Of a stretch of 47,636 nucleotides of DNA, positions 33,825-42,459 are shown piece by piece. Positions within the stretch are counted from its first letter, which is position 1. Each line of letters starts with the position of its first letter. This stretch comes from Novosphingobium sp. FKTRR1 (GTDB lineage Bacteria; Pseudomonadota; Alphaproteobacteria; Sphingomonadales; Sphingomonadaceae). The stretch lies in assembly GCF_020404405.1 (NCBI RefSeq), contig NZ_JAIZDA010000027.1:1-47636 (forward strand). The letters are read 5' to 3'. Under the pieces are notes generated by a model. That model was not told the origin of the DNA, ran no database searches, and was given only the letters and a program-made list of their open reading frames with translations. The position numbers and the translations under genes were made by a program.

Positions 33825-34412
33825 ATGCATCTCAAAACCGCTGTCCTTGCAGCCGCCCTTGCGACGACTTTTGTCCATGGCAGCAGCGCTTTTGCGCAAG
33901 ATTTGGCCAGCAACCTTCCCCCCGTCGACGAACTGGGCCTGATTCCGTCGGTCTATCATGCCGAAAGCCTGACGCATTGCAGCCCGGCGCACGCCTGGCA
34001 GGTGATGAAGAACTTTCAGGATTGGGAGCCCAGTTTCGTAGGAGCCACAGTCAAGCATGTCAGCGGTGTGCGTGGGGGTGAGGGCGAGGTCATGCTCATT
34101 CACAAGGACGTCGCCGACGAGGAAGGCAAACCCCTCGACGAATTCGTGACGGTCACTGCCCGATTGGAACCGGGACGGCGGATCGTATGGTATGCCTTTC
34201 CCAAGCATGGACTGACCTTTCGCAACTTCGTCGATTTCAGTCTTGTCCCAACCCGCTCCGGAACGAAGTTCGTGATCAACTATTTTGCGCAGGAAGTGCT
34301 GCCGCCAGACGTGCTGGCCAAGGCGCGCAAGGATGCCCCGCAAGAGTTCCAGCAACTGGCGAACGTGTTCAAGTCCGTTTGCGAACGGTCGCAATCATCG
34401 CTGCAAAAATGA
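33825..34412 (+). CDS. Exported SRPBCC-fold (polyketide cyclase/START-like) protein
   Basis: The 195-residue protein starts at the ATG at 33825 with GGAG ten bases upstream and a signal peptide ending A-F-A-Q. The mature part resembles Bet v1-like SRPBCC proteins: S-P-A-H-A-W-Q-V-M-K-N-F-Q-D-W, a central R-G-G-E-G-E-V, V-T-A-R-L-E-P-G-R-R and a C-terminal helix. Such folds bind hydrophobic or aromatic ligands, and some are cyclases. A periplasmic SRPBCC protein is unusual. Its place before a PAS-AraC regulator and an arylpyruvate-type oxidoreductase suggests a hydrophobic pathway compound. No enzymatic role can be assigned. Confidence 0.65.
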   Translation: MHLKTAVLAAALATTFVHGSSAFAQDLASNLPPVDELGLIPSVYHAESLTHCSPAHAWQVMKNFQDWEPSFVGATVKHVSGVRGGEGEVMLIHKDVADEEGKPLDEFVTVTARLEPGRRIVWYAFPKHGLTFRNFVDFSLVPTRSGTKFVINYFAQEVLPPDVLAKARKDAPQEFQQLANVFKSVCERSQSSLQK

Positions 34413-34437
34413 CCCTGCTCGAACAGGACGCGCGATC

Positions 34438-35166
34438 ATGACCCGCCGCTTGTTCGGCACGCTCGACCTTGAGCTCATGGAAGAGTTGATGGCGTGTCAG
34501 CCGGACAGTCCGTTTTTCGTCAAGGACGAAGGGCTGCGCTATGTTGCGGCCAACCCGGCGATGGCGCGCTTGTGCGGGGTCAAGGGGCCCGCCGAGCTCT
34601 ATGGAAAGACCGCGCACGATCTGTTTGCAAGGCCACTGGCCAATCGCTATGACATATATGACCGGCGGGTTCTGACGATGCGGCGGTCGATGACCAATGT
34701 GCTCGATTTCAGCGCGGCGCCGGGGCGCGCGTCGTGGCTGTTGTTCACGCGTAGTCCGGTGATTGCTGCAGATGGAACGGTTATCGGCGTTGCAGCCAAC
34801 GCGCGACGGATCGCCGGGCGGGGGGCGGCCGATCCCGCGCTGCAGACGCTGACCCGCATTGTCGCGCGGCTGCGCGCGGAATTCGACCAGCCCTTGCGGC
34901 TGGACCAGCTTGCAAGCGAAGCCAACGTCTCGCGCTCGCAGCTTGAACGCGATTTTCGGCGCGTGTTCGCCATGAGTTTACGTGATTTCCTGTCGCGCAC
35001 GCGGATGGAGCAGGCGCTCGAACTGCTCGATCAGGGCACTAGCGTAGCGAGCATCGCCTATGCCTGCGGCTATTCGGATCACAGCTCGTTCACCCGCACC
35101 TTTCGCAAGGTTTTCGGGATCGCGCCCAGCGCCTGGCAGGCCAGACAGGTGCAATCCGCAATTTAG
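34438..35166 (+). CDS. AraC-family transcriptional regulator with N-terminal PAS domain
   Basis: The 242-residue protein starts at the ATG at 34438. The N-terminal PAS-type sensor lies at about residues 12-125 (F-F-V-K-D-E-G-L-R-Y-V-A-A-N-P-A-M-A-R-L-C-G). The C-terminal AraC double helix-turn-helix lies at about 140-238 (L-D-Q-L-A-S-E-A-N-V-S-R-S-Q-L ... I-A-Y-A-C-G-Y-S-D-H-S-S-F-T-R-T-F-R-K). The PAS part likely binds a small metabolite in the cytoplasm. It sits just before the 1167-residue oxidoreductase gene with a 123-base gap, so that gene is the first candidate target. It gives the cluster a second regulator besides the XRE-cupin protein. Confidence 0.9.
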   Translation: MTRRLFGTLDLELMEELMACQPDSPFFVKDEGLRYVAANPAMARLCGVKGPAELYGKTAHDLFARPLANRYDIYDRRVLTMRRSMTNVLDFSAAPGRASWLLFTRSPVIAADGTVIGVAANARRIAGRGAADPALQTLTRIVARLRAEFDQPLRLDQLASEANVSRSQLERDFRRVFAMSLRDFLSRTRMEQALELLDQGTSVASIAYACGYSDHSSFTRTFRKVFGIAPSAWQARQVQSAI

Positions 35167-35289
35167 CCGATTGCGGCATCGTAGCGGGGGCAAACGCGCA
35201 AGACAGCGCGGTCGCCATGGCGGATTATCGGGCCGTCAGCATCCCCGGGTACGATCGGGGCCTGTCCGGTCTCAACCCGAAAAAAAGCG

Positions 35290-38200
35290 ATGAACATGCA
35301 ACCCAATGCGTTCAACAGTGATTGGCGCCTGAGCGACCGGTTCGACCAGATCGATGGTCGCCAGTATCTGACGGGCAATCAGGCACTGGTCAAATTGCCT
35401 CTGTTGCAACGCGCACTCGATCAGGCGGCCGGGCTCGATACCGCCGGGTTCATTTCGGGATATCGGGGCTCGCCACTGGGCAACTTCGACACGGCGCTGT
35501 CCGGTCAGAAACAGCGGTTGGAGCAGAACGGCATCCACTTCGTGCCAGGTGTCAACGAGGAACTTGCGGCCACGGCCGTGTGGGGGTCGCAACAGGCCAA
35601 CCAGTTGCCATTCGGGGCTCGTCACGACGGGGTCTTTGCGATCTGGTACGGCAAGGGGCCGGGGGTCGATCGCGCTGGCGACGCCTTGAAGCACGGCAAC
35701 TATGCGGGGGCATCGCGGCAGGGCGGGGTGCTGGTCCTGGCCGGTGACGACCATGGCGGCAAGTCGTCGACACTGGTCTACCAGTCCGACCATGCCTTGC
35801 AATCGTTCGTGATCCCGGTGCTGCATCCGGCCTCGGTGCGCGATTATTTTCAGGTCGGGCTGTTTGGCTGGGCGCTGTCGCGCGCGACCGGCTTGTGGGC
35901 CGGCTTCAAGTGCGTGACCGACATCATCGAAACGACCGCGGGGTTCGACTTCGATCTCGGGCGCATCCGGTTCGAGCCGGGCGAAGTCGTCATTCCCCAG
36001 CAATTCCGCAATCCCGCGCACGTCATGCAGCAGGCCCATGAGGAGGAGGCCTTGTTTGGCCACCGCTTGCCTGCGGCGCTTGATTTTGCACGGATCAATT
36101 CAATCGACGAGATCGTGGTCGCGCCACCGCGTGGTGGCCTTGGGCTGGTCGCGGTGGGCAAGGCCTATGGCGACCTGATGCAGGCAATGGGCCAACTCGG
36201 CCTCGACGTGGCAAAGCTTCAGGCGCTTGGGCTGGGCATTTACAAGCTGCAACTCGCTTGGCCGATCGAGCCGGTCAAGCTGCGCGCCTTTGCCTCGGGC
36301 TGCCGGGAGCTGCTGATCATCGAGGAAAAGCGGGCATTCGTCGAGCCTCAGGTGGCAAATGCACTGTTCAATGCGGGCGGAGATCGCCCGCTGTTGAGCG
36401 GCAAGCGCAGCCACGAGGGCGCTGCTCTGTTCAACGAGCAGGGCGAACTCACGCCCGGCAAAGTGCGCGCTGTTGTAGTCGACCGCCTTGACCGCCTGGG
36501 GCGGCTGACCGACGAACTGCGCGCCATCCATGCCGACTTGTGCCGGCGTGAGGAGGCGGCGCTGGCCATGGTGCGGCCGACGGTAAACCGGACGCCGGCC
36601 TTTTGTTCGGGCTGTCCGCACAATCGATCGACAAAACTGCCCGAAGGCGCGGCTGCGCTCGCCGGGATCGGCTGTCATACCATGGCGATTTACATGCCGG
36701 ATCGGGCCACCATGCGGCCGACACAAATGGGCGGCGAGGGCGCCAATTGGATCGGCATGTCGACTTTTGTCGAGCGACCTCACGTATTCCAGAACCTTGG
36801 TGACGGAACTTATTTCCATTCGGGCATCCTGGCGATCCGCGCAGCCGTGGCCGCCAAGGTCAACATCACTTACAAGATACTGTTCAACGATGCCGTCGCG
36901 ATGACGGGGGGGCAGGCGGTCGATGGCGTGCTGACAGTCGCGCGTATCGTCGCGCAGTTGTCCGCCGAGGGCGTGTCCCACGTTGTCGTCGTGACCGACA
37001 ATGTGGCCGACTATCACCAGATTCAGGGTTTGCCCGATCACGTGGAAGTCAAAGATCGCGAACAGCTTATCCCGGTCGAGGAAGGGCTTGCGCGCACTCC
37101 GGGCGTCACCGCGCTGATCTATGACCAGACGTGTGCGGCCGAAAAGCGCAGGCGGCGCAAACAGGGCAAGTTTCCTGACCCGCAGAAGCGGATCTTCATC
37201 AACAGCGCGGTCTGCGAAGGGTGTGGCGATTGCGGCAGGCAGTCGAACTGCGTCAGTTTGACACCAGTCGAAACGCCGTTCGGCACCAAGCGCCGGATCG
37301 ATCAGAGTTCCTGCAACAAGGACTACTCGTGCGTCGACGGCTTCTGTCCCTCGTTCGTCACGGTGATCGGCGGCAAGGTGCGTTCGCGCGCGGCCGATCC
37401 GTCCCCAGCCGATGCTGGCGTCCAGACGATGCCCGATGACCCGCCGATCCGCGAAGCCAGATGCTTCAACATTCTGGTGACGGGCATCGGCGGCACGGGT
37501 GTGGTGACGGTTGGCGCGATCATCGGCGTTGCGGCGCACCTGTCGGGTAAATCGTGTTCGCTGCTCGATCTGACCGGTCTCAGCCAGAAAAACGGTGCGG
37601 TGCTCAGCCATGTGCGTCTGGCCCTGACCGACGCCGATATTCCGGCGGCTCGAATCGGGGTGGGCGAAACCGACGCGGTGATCGGCTGCGATCTGCTTGT
37701 CGCAGCTGGACCCGAAGCGGTGAAGACCTACCATGCGGCTACGTCGGTCGCGCTCAACACGCACCTTGTTGCGGTTGCAGCGTTTCAGCAGGATCGCACG
37801 CTCGATCTCGGCGGCGAACGCGCACTCTCGACCATACAGGCAGCCACCGATGCCAGGTCCGGGCTGCAGTTCGATGCCACCAAGGACGCCGAGATGCGGT
37901 TTGGCGACGCGATCTTCGCCAACATGATCATGCTGGGGGTGGCTTACCAGCTTGGCAATGTGCCGCTGCCATCCGCCGCGATCGAAGCAGCAATCCGCCT
38001 TAACGGTGTTGCAGTCGACAAGAACCTCGCCGCATTCCGGCGCGGACGGATGATCGCAACTTCGCCGGGGCAGCCCGATGAAGCTATCGCCAATACGCCA
38101 CCCGAAACACCCGGCGAAACGCTTGAGGCGACCATCCGGAACTGTGCGGAACGGTTGGAGGCCTATCAGGACTTCGCCTATTCGCAGGCGTTTCGCGACA

Positions 38201-38793
38201 TCATCGAACAGATTCGCGCCGCCGAAACCCGCGTGCGGCCCGGATCGACGGAGCTGGCGCTTGCCGCAGCGCGCAATCTGGCCAAGCTGATGGCCTACAA
38301 GGACGAATACGAGGTTGCCCGGCTCTTTACCGATCCGGACTTCGCCCGCGAACTGCAGGACCAGTTCGAAGGCGATTTCACCCTTCGCTACAACCTTGCG
38401 CCGCCGTTCCTCGCCCGCATGAATGTGGCGACCGGGCGCCCCGCAAAACGCGAATTTGGTGGCTGGATGCGGCCCATGCTTGTGCTGCTGGCCAAAGGGC
38501 GGCGGCTGCGCGGAACGCGGCTGGACCCGTTTGGCGCGACCGAGGAACGCAAGATCGAACGCGCGCTGGTCGCCGAATATCGGGTCGCCATCGAGGTCAT
38601 CAAGGCCGGGCTGAATGAAAGCAATTTCGATCTGGCGGTCGAGGCCTTGTCGCTGGCGGACCAGGTGCGCGGCTATGGACCGGTCAAGCTTGCTGCAATC
38701 GCGCAGTATCGCCCTGCGCTGCAGAGAACTTTATCCAAATTTTGCAGTGCCCCGATTGCGGGCGAGCCGGAGTTCAACGATGTCGCAGCATAA
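35290..38793 (+). CDS. Indolepyruvate ferredoxin oxidoreductase-family fusion protein (2-oxoacid oxidoreductase)
   Basis: The 1167-residue protein fuses parts that are separate subunits in archaeal indolepyruvate:ferredoxin oxidoreductase. The N-terminal pyruvate-oxidoreductase-type domain holds residues 1-430, and the TPP-binding domain (about 440-620) contains G-D-G-T-Y-F-H-S-G. A cysteine-rich Fe-S segment from about 642 (C-E-G-C-G-D-C, later C-N-K-D-Y-S-C) and a gamma domain from about 733 (G-I-G-G-T-G-V-V-T-V-G) follow, then a long C-terminal region. Such enzymes convert 2-oxo acids from amino-acid transamination, often aromatic, to acyl-CoA. The aminotransferase at 24985 could supply the oxo acid. 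The ribosome binding site is weak (AAAAAGCG). Its end overlaps the next gene by 14 bases. Confidence 0.9.
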   Translation: MNMQPNAFNSDWRLSDRFDQIDGRQYLTGNQALVKLPLLQRALDQAAGLDTAGFISGYRGSPLGNFDTALSGQKQRLEQNGIHFVPGVNEELAATAVWGSQQANQLPFGARHDGVFAIWYGKGPGVDRAGDALKHGNYAGASRQGGVLVLAGDDHGGKSSTLVYQSDHALQSFVIPVLHPASVRDYFQVGLFGWALSRATGLWAGFKCVTDIIETTAGFDFDLGRIRFEPGEVVIPQQFRNPAHVMQQAHEEEALFGHRLPAALDFARINSIDEIVVAPPRGGLGLVAVGKAYGDLMQAMGQLGLDVAKLQALGLGIYKLQLAWPIEPVKLRAFASGCRELLIIEEKRAFVEPQVANALFNAGGDRPLLSGKRSHEGAALFNEQGELTPGKVRAVVVDRLDRLGRLTDELRAIHADLCRREEAALAMVRPTVNRTPAFCSGCPHNRSTKLPEGAAALAGIGCHTMAIYMPDRATMRPTQMGGEGANWIGMSTFVERPHVFQNLGDGTYFHSGILAIRAAVAAKVNITYKILFNDAVAMTGGQAVDGVLTVARIVAQLSAEGVSHVVVVTDNVADYHQIQGLPDHVEVKDREQLIPVEEGLARTPGVTALIYDQTCAAEKRRRRKQGKFPDPQKRIFINSAVCEGCGDCGRQSNCVSLTPVETPFGTKRRIDQSSCNKDYSCVDGFCPSFVTVIGGKVRSRAADPSPADAGVQTMPDDPPIREARCFNILVTGIGGTGVVTVGAIIGVAAHLSGKSCSLLDLTGLSQKNGAVLSHVRLALTDADIPAARIGVGETDAVIGCDLLVAAGPEAVKTYHAATSVALNTHLVAVAAFQQDRTLDLGGERALSTIQAATDARSGLQFDATKDAEMRFGDAIFANMIMLGVAYQLGNVPLPSAAIEAAIRLNGVAVDKNLAAFRRGRMIATSPGQPDEAIANTPPETPGETLEATIRNCAERLEAYQDFAYSQAFRDIIEQIRAAETRVRPGSTELALAAARNLAKLMAYKDEYEVARLFTDPDFARELQDQFEGDFTLRYNLAPPFLARMNVATGRPAKREFGGWMRPMLVLLAKGRRLRGTRLDPFGATEERKIERALVAEYRVAIEVIKAGLNESNFDLAVEALSLADQVRGYGPVKLAAIAQYRPALQRTLSKFCSAPIAGEPEFNDVAA

Positions 38794-40786
38794 ATCGACC
38801 TACGCCCTCCGGCCACGCGCCTTGCTGCGCGCAGGTCTTGCGCAAGCTGCGGTCTGCGCCCTGCTACTTGCGGCTCCGGCGCCCACGTTGGCTACACCCG
38901 TTGCCGCCGATACGGTCACCAGGGCCCCGTCTGGCGTTCAATTCGTGGTGCCCAAGGGGTGGGAACTGAACGATCAAAACGGCGTGCTGCGGCTGTCCGC
39001 GCCGGGCGAGGATCCGTTTGTGGCGATTGTCACGATAGCGGACGCCTCTGGTCTTGATGCGACCGTCGTCAAAGCCGAGCAAGCCGTGTTTGGCGACCGG
39101 GCACCGACACCCGGTCAAACCTCGGCCATTCCTCCCGAAAATGGCTGGACCGCGCGGCGCTCGATCGCGTTTGCAAGCGGCACGAACGCCAATCGGGTCG
39201 TGAGCGGCCTTGCGCTGAAAGGGGAAGGCGGCTGGACGGTCGCGTTCACCAGCGCAAGTTCAGCCGGTGCCGAAAAGTGGTTCGGAGCGCTACGGCTCGT
39301 TTCGGAAAGTCTTCAGGCGCCGGGATATGTCGTCGAGACGTTGGCTGGACGCACACCGCACCGGCTTGGCCCCGAACAGATCGAAGCGCTCCGTTCGTTC
39401 CTAAAAACCGGCATGGCGCAACTCGGCATCCCCGGCGCGGCCTTTGCGCTGGTTGATCACGGCAAAGTGGTCGCCGAGGACGGCCTTGGTGTGAAGGACT
39501 TGCGCTACCCGGCGCCGGTCACCGGCAACACGATGTTTCAGATCGCCTCCAACACCAAGGGCATGACGACGCTGCTGCTGTCAAAGCTGGTCGACGAGGG
39601 CAGGATCACCTGGAATGAACCTGTGACCGAAATCTATCCCGATTTCCGGCTGGGCAGCGCCGAAACCACCAGCAAGGTCGAAGTCCGCCATCTTGTCTGC
39701 GCGTGCACCGGCATGCCGCGCAAGGATCTCGACTGGGTGCTTGGCACCGATCAAAGGAGCGATCCCGCCGTAACCTTCCGCCTGCTCGCGACGACCGAGC
39801 CGACTTCGCAATTCGGTCAGGTGTTTCAATACAGCAATACCATGGCGGCGGCCGCCGGGTTCGTCGCGGGGCATGTGCTCCATCCCGATCTGCCGCTGGG
39901 CAAGGCCTATGATCTGGCGATGCAGGAAAAGATCTTCGATCCGATTGGCATGACGCAGACGACCTTCGACTTCGACCGTGTGTTGACCATGGACCATGCC
40001 TGGCCGCACGGCTTCGATCGCTCGGGCAAGCCCGCAACCGGAACCTATATCGGGGACTACAAGGCGATTGGCCCGGCGGGCGCGGCCTGGTCAAGCGTCC
40101 ACGACATGATCAAATATGCGCAGATCGAACTCGGTCAGGGGCGTGCGCCTGATGGACGTGTGCTGTTCTCGCAAGCCAATCTGCTCGCGCGGCGACGCCA
40201 TGGCATGCTCATGGGCAAGGGCGAGTACTACGGCATGGGGTTGGCGACCAAGGACTACGGTGGGGTCGAAGTGGTCCACCACAGCGGTGGCTCGGCGGGC
40301 TTCGCCAGCAAGTTTGCAGTCATACCCGAGGCGCAGATCGGCATGGTCCTGCTCACCAACTCCGAAGGCGGCGGTGGATTGATCGATGCTTTCGAGCGCC
40401 GCGTGATCGAGATCGTCTATGATGCCAAACCGCGCGCCGCAGCTGACGTCGCAGAGTTTGCGCGGCGCGCTGCCGCTATGACAACGGCGGCCACGGCCGG
40501 CTCGAAGTATCCGCCGAGCGAGGCGGCGGCGAACGCCCTGGCGGCGCATTACACATCGCCCGATCTTGGCAAGATCGATGTGCGGCGGGGCGGCGGGCAG
40601 GTCTTTTTCAACTTTGGCATGTTCGAAAGCCGGGTCGCCGAGATCGATGGGCCCGAGGGCATGGTTAGCTTTGCCTGTACCGATCCCGCTTCATTCCATG
40701 GAACGTTTGTCGCGGGCACTAAGGATGGTCATCCGACCCTGACCATCCGCGATGGCCAGCATGAATATGTTTACGTCGGTCAGTAA
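38780..40786 (+). CDS. Exported class C beta-lactamase-fold hydrolase with a large N-terminal extension
   Basis: The 668-residue protein starts at the ATG at 38780, inside the end of the oxidoreductase gene, with GGAG seven bases upstream, and has a signal peptide ending T-L-A-T. Residues 45-200 form an unassigned domain (P-S-G-V-Q-F-V-V-P-K-G-W-E-L). The catalytic domain carries S257-N-T-K260, Y351-S-N353 and H501-S-G-G. A final beta-rich region of about 90 residues resembles the DUF3471-like tails of relatives. The N-terminal part may bind the substrate or dock to the wall. Exact bond specificity is unknown. Confidence 0.83.
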   Translation: MSQHKSTYALRPRALLRAGLAQAAVCALLLAAPAPTLATPVAADTVTRAPSGVQFVVPKGWELNDQNGVLRLSAPGEDPFVAIVTIADASGLDATVVKAEQAVFGDRAPTPGQTSAIPPENGWTARRSIAFASGTNANRVVSGLALKGEGGWTVAFTSASSAGAEKWFGALRLVSESLQAPGYVVETLAGRTPHRLGPEQIEALRSFLKTGMAQLGIPGAAFALVDHGKVVAEDGLGVKDLRYPAPVTGNTMFQIASNTKGMTTLLLSKLVDEGRITWNEPVTEIYPDFRLGSAETTSKVEVRHLVCACTGMPRKDLDWVLGTDQRSDPAVTFRLLATTEPTSQFGQVFQYSNTMAAAAGFVAGHVLHPDLPLGKAYDLAMQEKIFDPIGMTQTTFDFDRVLTMDHAWPHGFDRSGKPATGTYIGDYKAIGPAGAAWSSVHDMIKYAQIELGQGRAPDGRVLFSQANLLARRRHGMLMGKGEYYGMGLATKDYGGVEVVHHSGGSAGFASKFAVIPEAQIGMVLLTNSEGGGGLIDAFERRVIEIVYDAKPRAAADVAEFARRAAAMTTAATAGSKYPPSEAAANALAAHYTSPDLGKIDVRRGGGQVFFNFGMFESRVAEIDGPEGMVSFACTDPASFHGTFVAGTKDGHPTLTIRDGQHEYVYVGQ

Positions 40787-40808
40787 GCCGAGTGGGAGGA
40801 TACAAACG

Positions 40809-42314
40809 ATGAAAAAACTACACCACCGCGCCCTTCCGATCGGACTGGCCGCTTTTGCCATGGCCGCACTGCTTTGCGGCGGCTCGGTGCGCGCCGCTGC
40901 TGCGGCAGACCGGTTTGATCTGGTGATCACGGGTGGCCGCGTGATGGACCCTGAAACCGGTACCGATCGGGTGCTCAACGTGGGGGTCAAGAACGGGCAG
41001 ATTGCCGCGCTCACCGCCGAGCCGCTGAACGGCGCGCGGGAAGTCGATGCCCATGGCCTTGTCGTCGGCCCCGGTTTCATCGATCTGCATTCGCATGCGC
41101 AATATCCGCTCGGCTATGATCTGCAGGCGCGCGATGGCGTGACGACCGCGCTCGAACTCGAGGCCGGGGTCTATCCGATCGCACCTTTCTATGCCGCGCG
41201 CGCGGGGCGTACCCGGATCAATTACGGCGCCAGCGTCGGCGTCCAAAGTATCCGGATCAGGATCAAGACCGGGCAGGATGATAGTAACGGCCCGTTCAAC
41301 GCGATCTTCTCGCGAAAAGCGGAATGGGCCGAAACCGCGTTCACGCCGCAAGAACGCGCCGAGCAGGACCGTTTGCTGGCTGATGGGCTTGCCCAAGGTG
41401 GGCTTGGCGTGGGTTTGCTGTACGAATATTTGCCGGGGCTCGCGCGCGACGAAGTGCTGGAGATGTTCGGCGTGGCGGGCAAGGTGCATGCCCCGGTGTT
41501 CGTCCATGCGCGCGCGGCCGAAAGGTCGGATCCCGATCACTTGCTTGCGCCCTTGCAGGAAATGATCGCGGACAGCGCGGCGACCGGCGCGCCGGTGCAC
41601 TATTGCCATATCGGTTCCAAGGGGCAGGGCTCGGTCGATTTGCTGCTGGGGCTGATGGACGGTGCGCGCGCGCATGGCGTTGATGTCACTACCGAAGTCT
41701 ATCCCTATGACGCGGCAGGAACAATTCTGGGCAGTTCGATCTTCAACCCGGGTTGGCAGGGGCATATCGGCATCGATTACAAGGATGTCGAATGGCCGCC
41801 GACCGGTGAGCGGCTGACTGCGGAAAGCTTCGAGAAATTCCGCAAGGAATTTCCGTCGGCAGGCGTCATCCTGCACATGATCCCCGAAGCCGGTGTGCTT
41901 GCCGGAATTTCGCACCCCGGGGTGATGATCATCTCGGACGCCGGCGAAATCGTCAATGGCGCTGGCCATCCCCGGTCGACGGGCACATTCGCGCGTACGC
42001 TCGGCGTCTACGTGCGTGAGAAGCACGCAGTGTCGCTGATGGATGCGCTCGGCAAGATGACTCTGCTGCCTGCGCGGCGCATGGAAGGTGTCGCGCCGAT
42101 GATGCGGCACAAAGGCCGCGTGCAAGTCGGTGCCGATGCCGATCTGACGCTGTTCGATCCCGACAAGGTCAAGGATCTCGCGACTTTCCGTAAACCGGCA
42201 GAGCCATCCACGGGCATTCCCTATGTCATCGTCGCTGGCCAACTCGTGGTCGATCATGGGGCGATCGTGACCACGGCGTATCCGGGCAAGGGCGTTATCG
42301 GCAACATGCACTGA
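40809..42314 (+). CDS. Exported D-aminoacylase-family amidohydrolase
   Basis: The 501-residue protein starts at the ATG at 40809, eight bases after GGGAGGA, with a signal peptide rich in Ala (R-A-A-A-A-A-D). Motifs are H94-S-H96 (G-F-I-D-L-H-S-H), H267 in C-H-I-G-S-K-G, D377 in I-I-S-D-A-G and H-P-R-S-T-G-T-F-A-R ... V-R-E-K-H. It is of standard family length with an intact HxH, unlike the homologue at 29655. Together with 21393 and 29655 this makes three members in the window. It probably releases amino acids from N-acyl-D-amino acids or related amides in the periplasm. Confidence 0.85.
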   Translation: MKKLHHRALPIGLAAFAMAALLCGGSVRAAAAADRFDLVITGGRVMDPETGTDRVLNVGVKNGQIAALTAEPLNGAREVDAHGLVVGPGFIDLHSHAQYPLGYDLQARDGVTTALELEAGVYPIAPFYAARAGRTRINYGASVGVQSIRIRIKTGQDDSNGPFNAIFSRKAEWAETAFTPQERAEQDRLLADGLAQGGLGVGLLYEYLPGLARDEVLEMFGVAGKVHAPVFVHARAAERSDPDHLLAPLQEMIADSAATGAPVHYCHIGSKGQGSVDLLLGLMDGARAHGVDVTTEVYPYDAAGTILGSSIFNPGWQGHIGIDYKDVEWPPTGERLTAESFEKFRKEFPSAGVILHMIPEAGVLAGISHPGVMIISDAGEIVNGAGHPRSTGTFARTLGVYVREKHAVSLMDALGKMTLLPARRMEGVAPMMRHKGRVQVGADADLTLFDPDKVKDLATFRKPAEPSTGIPYVIVAGQLVVDHGAIVTTAYPGKGVIGNMH

Positions 42315-42360
42315 GCGATCCGGCAATGCTCGACCGCATTCAAAACGGTTGGCAAAGCAA

Positions 42361-42402
42361 TTGACATTTTCCAATTGGGATAGACTATGCTGATTGGAAA
42401 AT
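42361..42402 (+). promoter_or_regulatory. Promoter of the 42460 hydrolase with paired shared elements
   Basis: TTGACA (42361-42366) runs directly into TTTTCCAATTGGGAT. ATTTTCCAAT (42366-42375) is repeated inverted and perfect as ATTGGAAAAT at 42393-42402, enclosing 17 bases with GACTAT, the likely -10. This is the clearest copy of the operator seen in five other places. The gene starts 58 bases downstream. Confidence 0.7.
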
Positions 42403-42459
42403 AACCTGCCGTGGATTTCATCAAAGTGCCCGGCGAGTCGATCATACCCTGGGGGGATC

